From assembly GCF_042453785.1 (NCBI RefSeq), contig NC_091673.1, forward strand, positions 7,709,001-7,773,000: a stretch of DNA of 64,000 nucleotides, in the 5' to 3' direction. Within the stretch, counting starts at the first letter, position 1. Every line of letters starts with the position of its first letter. Made by a program: the position numbers and the translations under genes. The notes beneath the pieces were generated by a model. It searched no databases and was not told where the DNA came from. It was given only the letters and a program-made list of their open reading frames with translations. This document shows, piece by piece, positions 31,771-42,619 of this stretch. The DNA is from Malus domestica (Eukaryota; Streptophyta; Magnoliopsida; Rosales; Rosaceae).

Positions 31771-32199
31771 TTACCAGCATTCCCAACTATGCAGCTCGAT
31801 ATATGTTTGATTGTGATTATCAAGCAAGAAAATCGCGGTCTCATTTGCTTTCCACACACAATTTCCGTTGCAGTAATCCATTAAAGCGTATCTAACAGCA
31901 AAGGCATCAAATCTTTTATGTCCTCGACTCCATCGTGTGTCGCAAAAGAAGAGAGTACTTCTCCAAATGTTTATGTGAAACTTCCAACTGAACTCCTGGT
32001 TCACTGGGATATTTCGATCCCCTAAATCATTTTCCTTGGATTTACAATGAACTTGCAATGTCTCGCTTTGGAAGCCGTTGACGATATGCACCCGAATCTT
32101 CTCGAATGCCTTATTGTCTAGGGCGGATTGGCTCGTCAGAAGACCGATAAGCAAGAAGAAGAAAATGGAAATGCAGGTTTGGCAAAGTTTCATTTTCAT
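31771..32199 (-). CDS. S1-type self-incompatibility protein homologue (SPH)
   Basis: 142-aa secreted protein of the plant self-incompatibility S1 family, small extracellular proteins of largely unknown role outside poppy pollen recognition. The start chosen is the ATG at 32199 (Met-Lys-Met-Lys), because it opens a clear signal peptide (MKMKLCQTCISIFFFLLIGL.. to about residue 28). The longer upstream frame is not signal-like. Family landmarks are VHIVNGFQSETLQVHCKSKE, NDLG, FSWKFHINIW, TLFFCDTRW, FDAF and the C-terminal cysteines in YCNGNCVWKA and SWECW. Length and cysteine spacing are normal, and it is intronless as usual. It is intact and apparently a single copy here, though its 3' flank is duplicated near 37 kb. 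Confidence 0.9.
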   Translation of the reverse strand: MKMKLCQTCISIFFFLLIGLLTSQSALDNKAFEKIRVHIVNGFQSETLQVHCKSKENDLGDRNIPVNQEFSWKFHINIWRSTLFFCDTRWSRGHKRFDAFAVRYALMDYCNGNCVWKANETAIFLLDNHNQTYIELHSWECW

Positions 32200-32664
32200 T
32201 AGGGTCGATGCTAGTTTGGATGAAATAATGTGCTTCTGATTCTCTCTAGCTTTGCTTATAAAGTGATTAAATTTAGCGCGGAACAGTAACATTGACACAT
32301 GATGCATGCCACATGCATGATTTGTGCAACTTGGTAAGAAATTTTTTTATGCAATCTCTCTCACAATACTGTTAGATTCACATTAATGGCGTGCGTTAGT
32401 GCAGAGACAATTAATTTCCTAGACGGCTTAAAAACTTGGTTTAGATTACAGAGGAGTTAGTGACCGTTTTGTACTTAAATAACAATTAGGTCAATAACAA
32501 TAACATGTGTTCATTTGACATCAGTGTTAGGTGGCTGTTTTATACTTAAATAATGCAATTTACATTTCAAAATAAGGGATTTTAAAATAATGAGATTATG
32601 TTTAATTTTCATCTATATATAGTAACTAATAAGATTATTTTTTAATTCAACTATATATAGTAAC
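32200..32664. other. Upstream region of SPH gene
   Basis: AT-rich promoter side of the S1 homologue. Nothing specific recognised. Confidence 0.4.
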
Positions 32665-32778
32665 TGTTGAGATTTAGTCCCACATTGATGGGAAGAGGGA
32701 CCTTGCATGAGCTTCTAAGAGGTTAGGCTACTCCCCATATTGCCAATTGGTTTTATGGTGGAACCTCAACTTTTTTCA
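32665..32778 (+). repeat. TRIM element 5' LTR
   Basis: 114-bp LTR, TGTTGAGATTTAGTCCCACA.. to ..TTTTTTCA, directly followed by a primer-binding-site-like TAGTATCAAAGC. Its partner begins at 32927 and is interrupted. Confidence 0.75.
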
Positions 32779-32790
32779 TAGTATCAAAGC
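32779..32790 (+). other. Primer-binding site, initiator-Met tRNA type
   Basis: TAGTATCAAAGC, two changes from the common plant PBS TGGTATCAGAGC, which is present in full at 45909 in the Copia element. Confidence 0.7.
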
Positions 32791-32999
32791 AGATTGTCCC
32801 ACGTGTGAAGCCAAGAGCCACACGCGCTCCACGTCACCTCGTTGTGTTGTGGCCACACGTGCTCCACGTCATCCTGTTGTGTTGTCCACGTGTTAGGCTT
32901 GAAAATTCGCCACATGTGAGGGGGCGTGTTGAGAATTAGTCCCACATTGATGGGAGGAGGGACGTTGCATGGGCTTATAAGAGGTTGGGCTACCCCTAA

Positions 33000-34015
33000 T
33001 GACACGCCCCAATCACGATGTCCGAGGGACATCGAGATGGCCACGTGCTGGCCGACACCCAAGGGTGACGAAAGCCATTTAATGAATGCATATGCTAAGA
33101 ACATGTAAAACATGCGTATAAATTATAGCAAAATAATAAGATGTGACTATTCATTTCTGCGTGAAAATAATGATAGTGCATGACATGTTCAGAGCATACA
33201 TCTAATTCAGAATACAACGGAATGTGTTATTACAATGATGACAAAGCAGAGATAATGACACGATATCACTGGTAGGGGAAAGCTTCGTAGCGCGAAAACC
33301 CTAGTTTTATGAAAACTAATAGCATAATATGTGATAGGTTTTTCGAAAACCCTAGCATGCTATAAAACCTTTCATAAAACATATCTCGTATATAGTGTGC
33401 TAACTATAGTCGACCCGAAGGCCCCTACATCACCCGACCCGAAGGCCTCTACATCACTCGACCCGAAGGCAAATATATAAATATCATCGCCCATTGGCAG
33501 AATAGTGACCACTAGATGTGCACAAAACCATTGAATATACTCTTTCCAAACATATTTACATATATCTTAAAAGCATCTTCATAGCATATAGTCATCCATC
33601 ATATATACTACAAAGAACATAAGTTCGATAAAATATGGTAATCCAAAATATTTGCAGTAAAGCATAATATCTCATAAAACGTAATCATTAAAATCATGCT
33701 TTTCATGTATGCATTTCTACTATTAAAACATGCATTTTAGAAGGAGTCCACTTACAGATACTCCGTCGTCAAAGAGCCGTACAAAATAGGAATGACGGAA
33801 TTGCCGCTAATAACTGCACCTGCGATTAACTGTGAAACGGTCGGAGGTGGCCGGGTTTTCACTCAAGGGTCTCGGGGTTAGCCGGAGTGCTTTCTATGCT
33901 TCGTCGTGCCTCGCAGCGACGAGGGATAGTGAGAGAGGGTCTGCGAGGGTGGTGGTGCTGCTGCGCCGTCGTCGGGGAGCCTCTATGGGTGTGCGTGGGT
34001 GTGTGGGTTCGATCG

Positions 34016-34076
<61 letters not shown>

Positions 34077-34314
34077 TGTGTGTGTTATGTGAGAGTGAGA
34101 GAGATAAAGAGCTGAGAGAGTGGGCTAAGGGAGAGAACTCAGGGAAAAAATGAGAAAATATAGGGTGAGTGCTTGCCACGTGGCAAGCAGAGGGAGAAGG
34201 AGAATCTAAAGGGAGGGTCCGGATTGGATTACGATAGGGGACTAAAATGTAACTTTCATATGCTTTTAGGGAAATTATGAAATTACATTAAACTTTTGGG
34301 GGTGCGGTTTCACA
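33000..34314. mobile_element. Probable solo LTR inside TRIM 3' LTR
   Basis: 1315 bp beginning TGACACGCCCC and ending GGTTTCACA, with no protein-coding content. Flanks are CCTAA (32995-32999) and CCTGA (34315-34319), a 5-bp target duplication with one change. The interrupted TRIM LTR resumes exactly at the right border. TG..CA ends, 5-bp duplication and lack of genes fit a solo LTR; an unrelated TG..CA insertion is possible. A (GA)n microsatellite lies inside. Confidence 0.65.
34018..34073. repeat. (GA)n microsatellite
   Basis: About 28 uninterrupted GA dinucleotides. The Arg/Glu-repeat and Ser/Leu-repeat ORFs over it are artefacts. Confidence 0.95.
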
Positions 34315-34360
34315 CCTGATATTGTCAATCGGTTTTATGGTGGAACCTCAACTTTCTTCA

Positions 34361-37300
34361 TGACAGTAATATGTTTCACCGATTACATAAGACAACATAA
34401 TGAATTTGTTGCATGCACAATGTTGTGACATGCCATATGTGGGAATTTAACTGGTGAAACATATTCTTTTTAATTAAAATTTGTTACCACTAAATCTGAA
34501 GCTAGCTCGTATATGAATGAAACCATTTATGTAACACATATTTACATTACAACCATTGTAACCTATATTTACATAACACATATAACTTGCAATGAAGTTA
34601 CCACCACCTACTACCTAGTTACTTTACATGTAGCTGGTCTATAATTAAAGCTAAACATAGAATAACTCATATGACACGGATAAACGGTTATGTGACGTCT
34701 TATACAAATTAAACAACATGTAAACATGATGACACTGTGGCGGTACACCAGTATTATGTAAGTCCTCGTAAACAGCAACAAAGATTTAGCAAGGCTAGCT
34801 TTTTAGTTTGAGAAAATTGAAGCATTGATACCCAAATTTTAGTACAATTAAGGTTTGGTTTCTAAGTTAAAAATCTGTGAGTATTAGTCCTTAAAGTTAT
34901 AACAATGAAGTTTTCTTACTATTATTATATCAATTGCACTGATGCCTCAGGTTTTCTTGCTGAATTCTGGAGTTGTACTCTGGTAGTTTAGTATGATGTT
35001 TGAGTTCGATCTACTCGGAAGTTGGAACTCTGATTCTCAAGTTTTGAATTGTATTGATCTATGAATACTCTTCCATGGAAGATGCAAAATACCTTGAAAT
35101 TGGGATTTTACATGTTTTGTTGGCCAAAAGTCCAGTACATACATGTATTGGCATTTTCAATGATTACTGGATGGAAGCTAGAACTGGAAAAAGCCTTGCA
35201 GCTTCTGTGACAAAAGGTGGTCCAAATACAACCAAATCATTCGATAAAAAAATAAAAGACGACGAAAATAATGAGCTTGTTAACTATACATATATAGTGG
35301 CCTGGCAATTCTTCTTCCTTGGTCTTGTCGTGTATGATTGAGATTGTATCGCATAACCATTGCCAGAGACAGTAGGCATGAGCATGGCTGCAACTGAAAA
35401 GGCTCCTATGCTTCCAAACTTCGGATTTGCATGAATTTTTGTAAGGATGCTATGTGCATATATGAAGACCTAAAAATGAACAATTCGGATGAGAATAACG
35501 TGTGATGTTGGCCCAAACGATAGTTAGTTCCGTATTAACTTACTATGATTAGTGAGATTAATAATATGATCAGATTAATATAAAAATTAGAAAGAGGGTA
35601 CTACAGAGGAGAGACCTGTAAATTTCAATGGTTCATTGATGGCTCCACACTTTCAGCTTCATGTCCAAACTTAAGGACAGATGTACGTGTTGGCAAAGCG
35701 TATGGGATACCACTGAAAGGTCACAAGTTTTGTGAAATGGTGTGGCCAATTATTGTTGGATGAAAACTAGAAATGGAAGAAGTCCTGTGACAAAAGGTGT
35801 GTTGCACTACCTTTGGGAAAAAGAAGTCTTGTTTGACATAGACTTCAAATCAGTGAGCTAACTGATTGTGAGGTGGTTAATTATATATATAATCTTATGT
35901 TTATTAAATTAATTACCCCATGGGTGACCTGGGCCATAAACTTGTCTTAAACACCTGACCACTTTTGATATAGCTTGCAAGGAATTATTGATCGTGACCA
36001 AATGACCACAATTAATTACCACCACCTACTCGTTACTTTAATGCAGGTAAGCCAAACGGAGAATAACTCGTTACTCACATGCCACGGAAAAATCGTTATG
36101 TGGCATCTCATGCAAATGGAACAACGTACGAATATGACGACACCATGACAATACGTTCATGTCATGTAAGTCCTCATAAACGGCAACAAAGATCTAGCAA
36201 AGCTAGCTTTTTAGTTTGAGAAAATTGAAGCATTGGTTCCTAAATTTTAGTAGAATCAAAGTTTGGTTCCTAAATTAAAAATCTGAGTATTGGTCCCTAA
36301 ACTTATAAGAATATTGAGTATTTCTTTAAGATAACTCCGTTAGAACTTTCACCTCTTATTTGCAAGGTCACAATAAGTTTTTTGAAATGTAGTGGCCAAT
36401 TGTTACTGGAAGGAAGCTAATTCTGACTCCTACATGCACCTGTTACAAAACGGCGTTTGCACCACCTTGGAGAAAGAGACAACCCTAAAACACTTCAGAA
36501 GCAATGTGGCCTTGTGGTATTGAATCTTGAAAGGATTCAATGTCGTCTGCACCTGTTACAATATATGACCTAACATATTACCTGAATAAAGCAACTACAG
36601 TCCCCCAGGTTCGACGAGTCAATTTCCATGTCCATATATGGCATCACCATCAAGAGCCTGAAACAAAATTTAGAACTCATACGAACGAACCTACCAAAAC
36701 TTTAGAAAGTGGCATAAACTTTCGTAGCTATGAATCTATACTTTCAAAAGAAAAGCAGACACAAATTAAGAAATAAAATTGAAACTCCATGTGTTCATTA
36801 AATTGTTACACATGTGTACCACAACCATGCCAGAGCAAAGTTGTGTAGACAAATGAAATGTAAATTTACGTGCAATGATCAAATCTAAATTTGTAATGAT
36901 ATAAGAGCACCAAGGAAATTGTATAACTAAGAATTAGTTAGAGCGATTGAATTGAGCAACACTGATTCAGAATAAGCCCATATAATAGGTCAATAACAAT
37001 ATAGTTAGGTATTTAACATCACCGTATATAACCCTAAACCCTAATTCGTCTCCTGTTCGCCCCGTTGTCATCCTTGATAGCCATTAAACTCAAATTTGAT
37101 ATTTGGCATTTTACATGTCCACTCAAGGTTTGATGAATGAATTATAGATTATCTGACGGTCATAATAATTTATATGAATATACATGTATTTAATACAATT
37201 ACTATCTGACTGTCGAGATGGTGTTTGTATTATATACATGCAAGTATTGTAGCAAAATTCAGAATTATATGACTTTTGGGAAAGCGCTTTTGAATCTCTG

Positions 37301-37817
37301 AAACAGAGGATTAATGGGGGAAATAATGCAGGAAGGTCACTGTTAAGTTTTCGGAAATAATGCAGAAAAAACAAAAACAAAAAGCTTGTGTAATTTTGGA
37401 AGGAAATTGAATGCGTCTCTGAAACGTAGGATTAATAGCTAGAAATTAAACATGACGACCAATTAGTAGTGAGAAAATGGTCTACACATACATTATCCAT
37501 CTTATTTATAGGTCCATGAGCAACTTTTCAGACACCAAAATCCCTCGGACCAAAGATAAAAGACACCAAACTCCTTCAAAATTTTCAAAGCAAGTTCCAG
37601 AGCAGCGGAATATATATCACTGCGTCTGCTCCAAAAGGTAAGCCATAGCCGCTGTTATATAAAGCGAAGATCATGATACATTAGTAGGTTTGTTATTACA
37701 AGAAGTACTGTATTATTGTGTTCTGCGTCGTGTTTTCAATATTTCTAAACTTGTACCACGCTGCATCATGCATGACTCATGGAAGTCTTTTTCTGTTGAC
37801 AGATTACGATCGAGCCG
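34361..37817. other. Decayed, internally duplicated intergenic DNA
   Basis: No convincing gene. About 34590-34910 and 36010-36310 are diverged tandem copies (TTACCACCACCTACT.., GTAAGTCCTC.TAAAC.GCAAC, TAGCTTTTTAGTTTGAGAAA). A short phrase with GGATGGAAGCTAGAACTGG.. and CTGTGACAAAAGGTG recurs near 35165, 35755 and 36415, suggesting broken copies of one ancestral unit. The open frame 35054-35341 (95 aa, includes one such phrase) has no recognisable domain and is probably a relic. The 36990-37430 stretch resembles the 3' flank of the SPH gene. Confidence 0.5.
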
Positions 37818-38103
37818 TCATCTTTTCCGAGAATGTGCATGTGACCCTTATCACCATTGGGAGAGCTGGGTGATACTGAACTTAAAGGTTCTGAAGTTCG
37901 ACTTTTCCTTCAGTTGGCCAATCAACGTTTGGCCTAGAACCTTCGATCACAAGCGGTGCCTCACTTGGTGTTCTTGTGAATTGAAGAATTCTCTCAATTG
38001 ATATCATTGAGTTTTCGACATTGCATAGATTCCAAATAACCCAAGCCTGCAGGACCATGAGGTTAAAGCCAAAAGTGCCGTTGATGCCCATACCCGAACA
38101 CAC
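37818..38103 (-). pseudogene. Inverted ABCC transporter fragment
   Basis: Minus-strand fragment covering the link before the second nucleotide-binding domain of an ABCC (MRP-type) transporter: LMVLQAWVIWNLCNVENSM, then ERILQFTRTPSEAPLVIEGS and TEGKVELQNLKVQYHPALPM. It stops at ..CTFSEK before Walker A. It is an inverted partner of 39757-40015 on the plus strand. Confidence 0.85.
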
Positions 38104-38199
38104 TTGTCCAAGGCAGGCAAAATTCTAGCTCATTGTTTTCGAGTGTATTTACTTAATGTTTATGCAGTAGTAATTGATCAGGAATTGGTTCAGGAATGT

Positions 38200-40335
38200 C
38201 TCTTGCAACTCATCCGACGGTCATCTATGTCACTCATCAACTAGAATTTTTAGAAGCAGCGGACTTTGTTTAGGTACGTTAATTATTGATTACATGTACA
38301 TTTTTTTTTTTCTTTCAAATACTCACTTATCTAACTCATGATTATAATTCAATTATTTATATTTAGGTAATTAAAGACGGTGAACTCGTGAGGCAAATAC
38401 AAAATCTCTACAGCAAGTTCGGACTTGTCCGCAAGATTCCTCAGAACACACTACTTATTGCCGTAATACAAACAGAACTGCTAAAATATTACACGTAGAA
38501 ATAGTGGAAGAAGCTTCCATTAACAACAAAGTTGTTAATAAGAAAAGCCGAGAAGAGGAAGAAGAAGCACACAGAGGACGAGTAAGTGGAGTGTGTATTC
38601 GACATTCGTGACTCGCGCATATGGAGGCACACTTGTTCCTGTTATCTTGCTCTGTCAAGTTCTCTTCCAGGGGCTTGAAATGGCAAGAAACTACTGGATT
38701 GTTTGGGAGTCAAAGAAGGAAAATGGAATTACCATAGAAGAGATGAACTGGATTTTCGCTTTGTTATCGGGAGGGAGGGAGCTGTGTCTTCATCTTACAA
38801 AGGGCTGTTATAACCTCAGCCGTCACCATTGAAACTTCCCAGCGTCTCTTGCATGGGTGATGAGTTCAGTTTTCTGAGCACCTATGGCGTTTTTTTATTC
38901 CACTCCTTCTAGTCGAATCCTCAATAAGGTAAGTAAGATATTCTCTAGTTCACAAGTTCAACGTTAGATTTTGTTAAACTGTTTCGTTGAATTATAAATC
39001 AAATTCTAAGAGTACTCCAAAACATGGCTTTTCTTGTTGCGTACATAAACTTATGAATATTACAGTCTTCGACTGATCAAAGCACAGTGGACATGGATAT
39101 TCCATTCAGATTGGCTGGATTAGTATTTGCACTCATCCAGCTAATAGGTTCCGTCATCCTTATGTCTGTAGTTGCCTGGCAAGTCATCCTCCTTTTCCTT
39201 GTCATCTTTGCACTCTCCGCGTGGTACATGGTAAACAAGAAGAGAACCTTAGTTCGTTCCACACTTAAAATTTCAATGCATAATCTTGTTTCTTGATAAA
39301 AATTAAACGCATAAGTACTTTGCTTTGCTTTTTTTTCCCCAGGTGTATTGCATTAGCACTGCCAGAGAATTATCCAGGATGGTTGCAATTCAAAAGGCTC
39401 CAATACTGCATCAATTTTCTGAATCAATCACGGGGGCTGCAACTATTCGTTGTTTCAATCAAGAACAAGATCGCTTCATGAAGAAAGTAAGAAGCGTGAT
39501 TGATGATTTTTCAGGAGTAGCCTTTCACAATTATGCAACCACGAAATGGCTTTCTGTGCGAATGAACTTTCTCTTCAACTTAGCCTTCTTCATAGTCCTC
39601 ATCATCTTGGGGACCTTGCCTGCATCCGCCATTTATCCCAGTAAGCCCCCTTGTGTCCCCTATGTTTTACTAAACCAAGATTTAAGAGGAAATGTTATTA
39701 ATTCATTCAATCTGATTGGGATTAATGCTTTTGAATCTCAGGTTTGGCAAGATTGGCTGCATCTTATTGCTTTAACCTCATGGTCCTTCAGGCTTGGTTA
39801 TCTGGAATCTATGCAATGTTGAAAACTCAATGATATCAGTTGAGAGAATTCTTGAATTCACAAGAATACCAAGTGAGGCACCGCTTGTGATTCAAGGTTC
39901 TAGGCCAAACGCTGGTTGGCCAACTGAAGGAAAAGTCGAACTTCAGAACCTGCAAGTTCAGTATCACCCAGCTCTCCCAATGGTGATCAAAGGGGTCACC
40001 TGCACCTTCCCGGGAAATATGAAAGTCGGTGTAATGGGAAGGACAAGAAGTGGAATGTCTACTTTGATTCAAGCACTGTTCCGAATAGTAGAACCCTCAG
40101 GAGGGAAGATTCTCGTTGACAGATTAGACATTTCAAAATTGGGTTGCAAGACTTAAGGTCAAGTTTGGGCATAATCCCACAAGATTCAACCTTATTTCAA
40201 GGAACTGCGAGGACTAATCTGGATTCCCTGGAGCAGCATTCGTGTCACAAAATAATTGGAATCTCGCCGAGTATGCTACATAGCAAGCTTGACTTGCTAG
40301 AACCAACAGCACCGAAAACACTTGAAGTGGAATAA
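38200..40335 (+). pseudogene. ABCC-type (MRP) ABC transporter pseudogene
   Basis: Broken plus-strand remains of an ABCC full transporter. In order they are: the end of NBD1 (TVIYVTHQLEFLEAADFV, then a premature TAG at the exon end, and VIKDGELVRQIQNL at 38367); a linker and the first helix of TMD2 (YGGTLVPVILLCQVLFQ, 38620-38720); DQSTVDMDIPFRLAGLVFAL (39075); an exon with ARELSRMVAIQKAP..GAATIRCFNQEQDRF (39343-39650); and NBD2 (39795-40310). Faults include a 1-base deletion near 39797, Walker A changed from the expected GRTGSGKST to GRTRSGMST (catalytic Lys lost), missing sequence before and within the TMD, and loss of everything after [14 protein letters not shown], so signature and Walker B are absent. 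Splice sites around 39240-39343 and 39640-39741 are still recognisable. Confidence 0.88.
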
Positions 40336-40865
40336 GCCAAAAACTCCATGAATGGAAGTGAAGAACTCCCCGATTGCTTCTACGTCCATGCTGATTAAAT
40401 TTATGATATTTCCATTGCTTGGGCAGGCTAGAACTAAGAACCAAAACTAGTTCATCAACTGTGTGGTCTTTTCATTAACTTTTGCTCCTGAATTTTGCCT
40501 ATTGGGAAGCGATTGTTGTAAAAACTCGAGTTCAGAGTTAAGATCATATTACGGCCTTTTATCTAATGTCGATTAGTTGGGTATCCCAATCCAACTCTAC
40601 TATTAGTCTTAACTTCATTGATTTGTATGTAAGTTCAGTGCATATTACTGCTATGGTTTTGTTTCTTAGCCCACAAGCAAAGTAGGAAATTAATTTTAGA
40701 CCTGAGTTGAATAATATGAACTTTATCGAGAAACAAAATCATACACACACCAACAACTTGGCAGCTCTCAGTACATAGAATTCGTCTCATAAACCCTTTT
40801 ACCAAACAAATTTTGTGTCCTACGTTCTCCAATCCCTGCAAGGTCTATGAATCGCATCATTCGAT
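40336..40865. other. 3' flank of B12D gene
   Basis: Probable 3'UTR of the minus-strand B12D gene and the breakpoint of the ABCC relic. No other gene seen. Confidence 0.5.
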
Positions 40866-41369
40866 TCACTTTGGAATCTTTGGATCTGAGAAGTATTTGT
40901 TGATAGATGGCATGATCTGGGGGGCTCTGCTTCGGACATATTTCCGGAGTCCATGTTCTGCGTATCTCTCACCCTCTGCATGGTTCTCTAGCACCCCTGC
41001 AATTCTGTTCTGCTTGGTAACCCTGAAACATACATAACACAAGATTAATCAACACCATCGAATAATTATTTGTAATCGTTTCTATTTGTGCATACGGGCA
41101 AATGGGTCTACGTACCTGACTTCAGGGTTGGTGGTGATGTTCCTAACAAGCTGCATGCCGCAAACGCCAACAGCTATACCAACTGCAGCAATAGGGGGAA
41201 CACCTATGCATCCAGGCCAACAAAAAAAATATTTCACGTATATGAGTGCCACATTAATTAGTTAGGGTTCTAAGAAACCAATATTCTGACCTTTAAGAAA
41301 CATATAAGAAGTCGAGAATCGAAATAATTCCAGTACCTCGGGCCTTATCCATCTGGAGGACGAAGCCAT
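40866..41369 (-). CDS. B12D family protein
   Basis: Three-exon minus-strand gene for a B12D protein (small mitochondrial protein related to NADH-dehydrogenase MLRQ subunits; induced in seeds, senescence and submergence in other plants). Exons are 41369-41291, 41203-41116 and 41022-40866. The protein starts MASSSRWIRPEV; the core is PPIAAVGIAVGVCGMQLVRN, then ITTNPEVRVTKQNRIAGVLEN, AEGERYAEHGLRKY and the end IMPSINKYFSDPKIPK. With these exons the frame closes at 107 aa, about 15 more than usual, because exon 1 reads on through LELFRFSTSYMFLKG. The shorter exon 1 ending at GAG|GTACTG (41337) would look more normal but throws exon 2 out of frame. The gene is otherwise intact. Confidence 0.85.
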
Positions 41370-42199
41370 CGTAAAGCTGTTGAGAGAAACGAAGAAGAAG
41401 AGAAGAGAAGATGATTGAACAACTGTTCCCTTCTCTTTCTTGGAGGTGGCGTGAGAGACAAGGCAGAGCAACCTGAGTTTTTTTCACAACTATGAGCTCT
41501 ATATTTATAACACCCACTAATTACCCATTTTTAGATTCCAAAGAAAAAGCACAGCCTTGACCTATTTTTATCCAAATTCCAATTAATTCTAATTTTTCGG
41601 TTCAAAGTTTGTGGCCTTCCCTGTTGAGGAACTATTTGACTAAGTTTCTGTTTTGGTCCTCACCATATTTACAAGTTAATTGAGCCCCCCATTTTGGCCC
41701 AATGGACCTATGGAAGTTCTTTCGTCATGTCTAATCAACGAAATTTTTTTTCGCAATGGCTCGTTTGGAAGTGTTTTTAAATTGACTGAAAGTGGTTTAA
41801 CAGAAAATATTTTTGGGTTTTAAAAAGTGCTTGAAGTGTTTCTTACAATAAACATCAGTTATGTGCTTCTTGCAAGAAATGATTAACTTGCATTTTAACT
41901 GAGAATTGATTTCAAAAACATTTTTATGAAAAGTGTTTTCTGTCATTCTGATCAGTTATGTGCTTCTTGCAGATCGATAATGACGAGAATGAACTCTTGA
42001 GTAACATAATACGATAGAAGACTAACAATTTGATTCCTCGTCTTCTATATTACATGAGCTATTCATGTGCATAAGAGAAGTACATCCGTTCTAACTAATG
42101 TGACTATACCCAAGTGTGCCATAATATTGTCAGAACAATGCTCAAGTACAAGTAGCACCGTAATCCAACCCAAAATCGGATTGTATCCCCTTTTTAAAT
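41370..42199. promoter_or_regulatory. Upstream region of B12D gene
   Basis: Includes the B12D 5'UTR and promoter; a TATATTTATA-like box lies near 41500 on the appropriate side. The rest is AT-rich intergenic sequence without a recognised element. Confidence 0.45.
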
Positions 42200-42359
42200 T
42201 AGGAAAACTAATGAAAAAGACTTGAAAACTTTGAGTTTTAACGATAAGGACAAAATAAAGGGTAAAGTGAATAGTACCAGGATTGACTTTTTAGTGTAAA
42301 AATGTGGTTTTTAGTTAAAGTGAACAATATCAGAAACTTTTCGTTAAAGTTTTCTTTTA
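42200..42359. mobile_element. Small MITE, copy 2
   Basis: About 160 bp, inverted relative to 21716-21862. Shared text includes GACTTTTTAGTGTAAAAATG and AAAGGGTAAAGTGAATAGTA. No ORF. Boundaries approximate. Confidence 0.6.
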
Positions 42360-42619
42360 AATTTTGGACTGGCTCAGAGCCCAAAACAACTAAAAAGACT
42401 ACCTAGCCGAAGGTATATCATCCCTTGCCCTTGCCTAAGGCATGATGCATCCAACAAAGAAGTCACTCGTCGTCACATTATCCGTCTTGTCCACAAATCG
42501 AGACCCACCTTCACGTTCATTGTTGTCATTTCCTTATTTTGGACCGCTCCTTTCGGTTTCATTGAGTTTCCAACTCTCGTATGCTATATAGAACGACACT
42601 CGTGTCATAGACTCATAAT

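Larger units (their letters stand above)
32665..34360 (+). mobile_element. TRIM retroelement with interrupted 3' LTR
   Basis: A terminal-repeat retrotransposon in miniature. The 5' LTR is 32665-32778, the PBS 32779-32790, the internal part about 135 bp ending in a purine tract (GTGAGGGGGCG), and the 3' LTR 32927-32999 continuing at 34315-34360. Without the 1.3-kb insertion and its 5-bp duplication it would be about 376 bp, normal for TRIMs, with no coding capacity. The two LTRs differ at several positions. I found no clear target-site duplication around the whole element. Confidence 0.75.

Noticed and set aside
33832..34179. Arg/Glu-rich and Ser/Leu-rich ORFs
   Set aside because: They are translations of a (GA)n microsatellite inside the probable solo LTR.
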